Shown: positions 58,701 to 64,000 of the stretch, in pieces | Numbering within the stretch: the first letter of the stretch is position 1 | How the letters are laid out: each line of letters begins with the position of its first letter | Notes under the pieces: generated by a model | Told to the model about the DNA's origin: nothing | The model's database searches: none | Seen by the model: the letters and a program-made list of their open reading frames with translations, nothing else | From: Biscogniauxia marginata | Lineage: Eukaryota > Ascomycota > Sordariomycetes > Xylariales > Xylariaceae | Length of the DNA stretch: 64,000 nt | Assembly (NCBI GenBank): GCA_022695795.1 | Contig: MU404085.1 | Span: 133,597-197,596 of the forward strand | Reading direction: 5' to 3' | Position numbers and translations under genes: made by a program

Positions 58701-61700
58701 GCGTTAGTAAATTTAAACGGCATAACCTTATATTTATAATGTTTATATATCGTTCGAAATGTGGTATATTATTTATATTTTTTAGTTATTTTAATTATAT
58801 AATAACCATCGCGAAGGTTTAGTGCTATGAAGATTTAAGCTTTATTAATTTATCCTTTTATAAGTTTTATTAATAATAATAAGTGTTTATTTTTCTTGGT
58901 TATTTTATTAAGATGTCGGTAGTTGATTACTCGTCGTTATATTAGATTTCTTTTTTTATTAATATATTACTTTTCGTTTTTATCGATTTTTAGTACTATA
59001 ATTACCGGGTATCTTAATAAGAACTTTAATTTTTAAATATATTCTTTATTAAAATCCTTTTGAATTCCTTTTTATAATGTTTTTTGTTTTTCTTGATTTA
59101 TAAGATATATTAAAAATAGTTTTAACTATTTTCCTTCTTTAAAGTAGATTTAATAATCTCATTAATTATGTTTTAGTAATTCTTTTTTTATTTTATTTCT
59201 AAATAATTTATGGAAATAAAGGTATTTACGTGATACTTTTTTCGTTGAATTTTTAGGCTTAATTACTTGAATTATATAGGCGATATATTTCGTCTTTATA
59301 TTCGTTTTTTTAAAGTTATTTACGGTACTTATTTCGTAACCCGTAATAATTAACTCCTTTTGTTTTTAATCTTAATAAAATGTATTTATCTCGAAATTTA
59401 TTCGTGAATTACTTTTTTTAAGCTAATTCATTTTTAGCATTATATCGTAATTTAATATATATATAATATTAAAAATGACTTATTTGAGATGTTTTTAAAT
59501 GGTTATCAAGAGAGGGATTATCTTTCTTAGCATTTTTATTATTTTTATAACTAAATATATATTCTTTAAAGTTCCGTAATTAATACGAATTTTATTTATA
59601 TATTTATAATATTTTGTTTTTTAAGTTATCTTAATTAAAATATAGTTTTTATTTACTTTTAAGTTTATAAAGGCTTTATATTTTTTTTATTATACCTAAC
59701 TTTAATTATAATAATATTATCAAGTCCTAATTAGACTTTATATAAAGACTTGTTATTCATGGCTTCTCGCTGCCTTATTAACGAGAGCCTTTGCCATTTT
59801 TTGGTTTTTCATATCCCTTTTTTTTAGGTTTTTTTGAGTTGTTACGGCCTTAATATTCTTTTATTCTTAAACTTTTATAAAAACATATTTTTAGTAATCG
59901 TTATTTAAATAATCTCTTTAATTATTTTTCACGTAATAAAGGATAAAAAGTTTATTCTTTATATAGAACCTTATATATTAAAATTTTAATTCTTTTTTAA
60001 AAACCCTTTTATAGCTTATATCTATTTTTTTATTAACTCGAAATCTTTTAAGGTTTTAAATTATTTTCGAATAAAGGGTATAATTCTTGAATTTATTTAT
60101 TAGGGGTAACTTGATATTTCTTTATAAGTTTATATGGATTTTTAGAAACTTTCCTTTTTTTTTAAAGTATATCTTAACGATTCGTTTATAACTTAATTTA
60201 ATTGCACGTATTTTTGCTTATTATTTTATTAAGTGTTTTTTTACGAAGCCGAATAAATTAATATTATACTTAGCTCGTTTTTCGAGCCATTATAAAAAAA
60301 TAGTTCTTTCTATAATTCTTATAATTTTTTCTCGATTTCGTCTTTTTTAAAACCTACTTCGAGTAAATCGTATATATCGCATAATACTAAAATATAATAT
60401 ATATAATCTTTAATAATTACTTCGCGGTTTCTTTTAAAGTTTAAGTAAAGATAATATATTTTAAGATAATGTGATTATCGTGGGACATTATTATAAATAC
60501 ACTTATTTTTTTTTATGTTATTACTTTTTAGTTTTTAAGGATAATAATTAGTTTTATCCTTAAAACTTTTATATATTTAATAAGCGTTGTTAATATAAAA
60601 GCTTTAATATAGCGATATATATTCTTTTTTCGGTTATTTTTTTTATTTTTAGTTTTATTTTAGGTTTTTTGTTTAATAGCTTATTAAGCTAACTAGCATT
60701 GTTTAAGCTTTAATAGATATTATAGCTATTATCTATATAAAACCTTTAATTTAAGCTATTATACTGGTTTTTTTTTAGTGGGTTTTGCATTTATTGTTGT
60801 TATAATAGCTTTAGTGTAACCCATTATAATCTATTTTAATTCCTAAGTCATATCCTAGTTTATAAGTATCGTATTTATATGGTAGTTCGCTTTTATTATA
60901 TCTTTATTTAGCTTGTTTTAATGTAAAGTATCTTAAATACGAGTAATTATACTTTAAATAGTCTTTATAGTCGCCTTAATAATATTTATAACTTTTTTAT
61001 AAGGACTTTCTCGTTTCTTTTTGCCTTAATAATAGTAATAATAAACACTTAATTTACTTCTTTATTATTTTTAAAATAAACCTTTACTTTAAAGGTTCTT
61101 TTCTCGGGTTAAAAAATTCCTTTTATTCTTAGTTTTTATTTCTTAGGATTTCGGCACTCGTTTTTATAATGTCTTTTCTTTTTATAATTAAAACACTTAA
61201 TAATTGACTTATCTCGTTTCTTTTGCTCTTTTTAAGTAACGTTGATTTTAATAGGGTTTAACTTAGTTCTTATGCCTTTCCTTGTTTTGGCACCACTTCT
61301 ATGATTTCTTCTTTTTAATTAATCGCTATTCCTTCGTTATACCGTCTTTTTCTTTTTAAAGTACCGTTCGAAGTTTTCGTTATTAATAGTAATTACTATT
61401 ATAACGTAGTTATTAAACTTTCCTAGGTTCTTTTCTTTATATAGGCTTGTTTTATATAACTTATTCTTTATATAGTTCTTTAATCCTTAATAAAATAAGT
61501 AATATAAGCTCTTGATAAGTAATTATAACTAGTTTACGAGTTTTTTAAACTTAATAGCGTAATTTAAAGCCTTCTTATTTTGTCGTAATTTATAAAGTCG
61601 AGCTTCGGCTTATTACTTAAGGATTAAGTTGCTAAATATAGACCTAAGTTGTTTTTTAAACTCTTTATAATCCTTAAAAACCTTCTTTATATCTCTTTAA

Positions 61701-62343
61701 GCGTTTAATCCGTTTTCTAAATAATTTTTTAACATTAATTAAAATTAGGTTAAAGTAATTTTAACGAGGAGTTAAAATACTATAAAAACCTTTTATTTCT
61801 TAATAGTAATTATTCCGTAATAAAACCGTAAATAAGTTTTAACTTAAATTAAAAATCCTTTTAAATCGCTTAATTTATTATATTTACTAAGTATAATTAA
61901 TTTAAAACCCTTTATATTAAGGGTCGTTATATTATTTTTGTCATTTAAATTATTAAAGTCGTTATCGTTTAAAAGTAATTTCGGTTACTTATCTTTAAGA
62001 AGTAAGGGTTATTTTGCTTATTTATTTTTTTCTTTAAGTGTTTCTTCCTTCTCCTTTTTTTCTTCTTTAAATGATTCTTTTTACTAAGCTTTTAAGGTGT
62101 CCTTTTAAGACTCTTTTTTAATTGTAATTATAATTAATTTTTATATTAGTTTTTTTAAACCTTTTTATTATACCGTAAAAAAATCTAAAACTTTCATTTA
62201 AAAGCTTATTAATTATTATTCTTTTATTTATTTCTTTTTTTGTTACTTTTTGGTTTTAAGGAGTATGCTTATCTTGGGACTTATTCGACTAAAAATCCCT
62301 TTTCTTAAACCAATATTAAGCACTAATTAAAAAGCTATTAAAA

Positions 62344-62758
62344 TGTAACGAACCTCCTTATATATTCCTAGTTAATTGACTTTATAAGTAAGTACGTATT
62401 AGGTTTTCTTGATTTAAAGATAATAATAAATCGAGATTAATTTAGGTGATTTTCGATGCCTTGTTCGTTAAAAAGATTTCAAGGTATTTTCACTATAATA
62501 TTAAAAAGTGACTATAGTCTTAGATTAATAACTAAAGAATTAGAATAAATAACTAGATATATAGGGGATTTTAATTTACTTATATCTTATTCTTTATAAG
62601 GAATAACACCTATATTTTCTCTAATTCTTAAGAGAACAACAAAGAATCTTGGCATTCTCCTTAATTCTCAAGAGAACAACAGAGAATTTCTTCTAGAGTT
62701 ATGTGACCTTAGATCACATGACCAACTCAATTCCTTCTACCCTTGTTAAGTCGTAACA
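62344..62758 (-). repeat. 5' LTR of the gypsy element
   Basis: 415 bp, same ends (TGTAACG..CGTAACA on the plus strand). It is less AT-mutated than the left LTR near its right end (e.g. GATCACATGACC here against AATTATATAACT there). Confidence 0.9.
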
Positions 62759-62763
62759 CATAC

Positions 62764-64000
62764 GAGGAAACATTAAATATCAAAAACCGACGTCGCATGT
62801 AACATACCTAGATAAAATTAAGAATCAAAATTAAATATAAATTTATTAAGTTATAAAACGACGTTGAAATGTTAAAAATGTCACGGCTTAGTAATAGTAA
62901 CTTAATAATAAACACCATTTATAAGTATATTCACTATAAAATAATAATAATTAAAAATAATAAGCTTAAAAGACCTTTATTATCACATTAAGAAACACTT
63001 ATAAACGCTGCTAAGACTAGTTAGTTATAAGGCTAGATATTATTAGAGATAAATATTAATATATATAAAATGAGGTAACTACTAAGCAAATAAATTAAGT
63101 ATAAAAGGCATAGAAATTCCCGGGGGCCTCTTAAATAAACTTGAACTCTTAAGTCCCTTAAGATTAAAGAGAATTATTAGTTGAAATTAAACTATTATTC
63201 CAAGTTTAATAGCCCTTGTCACATCTATCTATATTTGACTATATAAATGGTTTTAGCTACCATTCTAGATTTCCTTTTTTCTTCACCTTTAATATTGTCG
63301 TGTCATAAGAGCACTTAAGGCAAGGTCTCATATAAAGGTAAACGGAGACATTGTCGACGCTATGAGATATTTCATTAATAAACCAAGAAATCAAGTATTA
63401 CTTTTTAATGCCTCTTAGGTTGTTGTCACAGCCATTGCCATAGCAGTTACTATTGCAATTGCTATAGTGAAGCTATTTAGTTGCGTTGTCACGACACAGG
63501 ATTAGTACTTAAGAAATGTATATAGCTAGTTAGCAGTGTGAAGAACCTTTCTTTCTTTATATAATTCTTTTTCATTATAATATAGAGATTTCTCGAGCCT
63601 TCGCGCCTTAGGTCTTATGACAGTTTATAACGGTTATTATAATAAAAATAAAATAATACAAATTTAAAAAGGTTAAAAACTATAATTAAGTATATATAAA
63701 GTAAAGTAATAATAATATTAATAAAATGATTAAAATGATTTTTAACTTTTAATCTTTTTATTAAAATTTAATATTTAAAGTTTTTTATATTTTTTATATT
63801 TAATAAAAATTACTTTAATATAAGAATTTTATTAATTTATAAAAAAAGAATTATTATAATATTATAATAATATATAATTACTTGATTTTTATTAAAAAAG
63901 TTATATAATAAAACCGTAAAACTATATAATTATAAATAAATTAATAAAGAAATTCTTTTTCCTTTTTTAATTAATTAATTATTATATATTATAAAATCAA
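62764..64000. repeat. AT-rich RIP-like DNA to window end
   Basis: Degenerate AT-rich sequence, extreme from ~63610 to the end. A less mutated patch at 63400-63620 contains TTGTTGTCACAGCC and a partner TTGCGTTGTCACGACAC, possibly the end of another decayed element. No gene. Confidence 0.6.

Larger units (their letters stand above)
55282..62758 (-). mobile_element. Complete but RIP-dead Ty3/gypsy LTR retrotransposon
   Basis: Two LTRs (55282-55736 and 62344-62758) flank a ~6.6-kb interior. A perfect 5-bp target duplication, CATAC, lies at 55277-55281 and 62759-62763. The coding sense is the minus strand. A degraded gag-type zinc-knuckle region reads at about 61153-61195 (spacing kept, some Cys lost). 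A reverse-transcriptase block is at about 58580-58860, with recognisable short motifs (RDGYYI; VMPFKFTNAP; the catalytic YxDD-type box mutated to YLND). A purine-rich tract (AAAAGGGAGAT, minus strand, ~55739-55754) sits next to the left LTR, as expected for the 3' end. The gag-then-RT order and RT type indicate Ty3/gypsy. Stops in every frame and extreme A+T show inactivation by RIP. It cannot encode proteins. Confidence 0.9.

Noticed and set aside
1..64000. tRNA, rRNA, CRISPR arrays or a biosynthetic gene cluster
   Set aside because: No cloverleaf-capable sequence with both A- and B-box elements was found by eye, no rRNA-like stretch and no regularly spaced direct-repeat/spacer array. The MFS gene and regulators lack neighbouring backbone synthase genes.

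Overview
The window is nuclear DNA from a filamentous ascomycete (Pezizomycotina, probably Sordariomycetes; the class is an inference). The evidence is short spliceosomal introns of about 45-140 bp with GT..AG ends and CTAAC/CTGAC branch sites, fungal-only protein families (Zn2Cys6 regulator, an Sng1-like DUF3533 protein, a bZIP resembling MeaB), pyrimidine-rich promoters, and a final ~11 kb of extremely AT-rich, stop-riddled repeats typical of repeat-induced point mutation (RIP). Nothing bacterial, viral or CRISPR-like was seen.

Layout, left to right. 0.4-2.2 kb (+): cytosolic GH13 alpha-amylase, five exons. 3.9-5.4 kb (-): two-exon CXC-type cysteine-rich nuclear-type protein. 8.2-8.8 kb (+): orphan two-exon gene. 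11.5-12.0 kb (-): broken isochorismatase-like gene. 15.6-17.4 kb (+): bZIP regulator resembling MeaB, with a long leader. 19.4-21.2 kb (+): Sng1/DUF3533 membrane protein. 21.8-22.8 kb (-): protein with two copies of an unrecognised Cys-rich module. 23.8-25.4 kb (+): cytochrome b5-FMN (cytochrome b2-like) 2-hydroxyacid dehydrogenase. 26.4-29.2 kb (+): GH2 beta-mannosidase B. 31.7-32.2 kb (-) and 35.7-36.1 kb (+): a divergently oriented pair of small one-TM proteins sharing a CTDCFACC motif, with 23-bp tandem repeats in the gap. 38.2-40.0 kb (-): a possible small TM gene and a type II membrane glycosyltransferase (GT31-like) with a C-terminal Cys domain. 41.8-42.8 kb (+): secreted single-pass surface protein. 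43.5-45.3 kb (-): DHA1-type MFS transporter. 47.4-48.3 kb (+): protein with two consecutive Zn2Cys6-spaced clusters; 48.8-49.0 kb (+): tiny CxxC protein. 49.3-51.4 kb (-): five-exon Zn2Cys6 transcription factor with a 14-nt exon inside the zinc cluster.

From about 52.8 kb onward the DNA is repeat-derived and RIP-mutated. It holds a ~425-bp palindromic element, a GC-normal island, and a complete but dead Ty3/gypsy LTR retrotransposon on the minus strand (55282-62758) with both LTRs and a perfect 5-bp target duplication. RIP-degraded gag zinc-knuckle and reverse-transcriptase traces are readable on its minus strand.

The genes do not form an obvious biosynthetic cluster. They are mixed housekeeping carbohydrate enzymes, regulators, transport and surface proteins with large intergenic gaps, next to a RIP-silenced compartment. 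Exon coordinates were derived by eye from splice signals, reading-frame closure and family resemblance; every multi-exon model below sums to a multiple of three.
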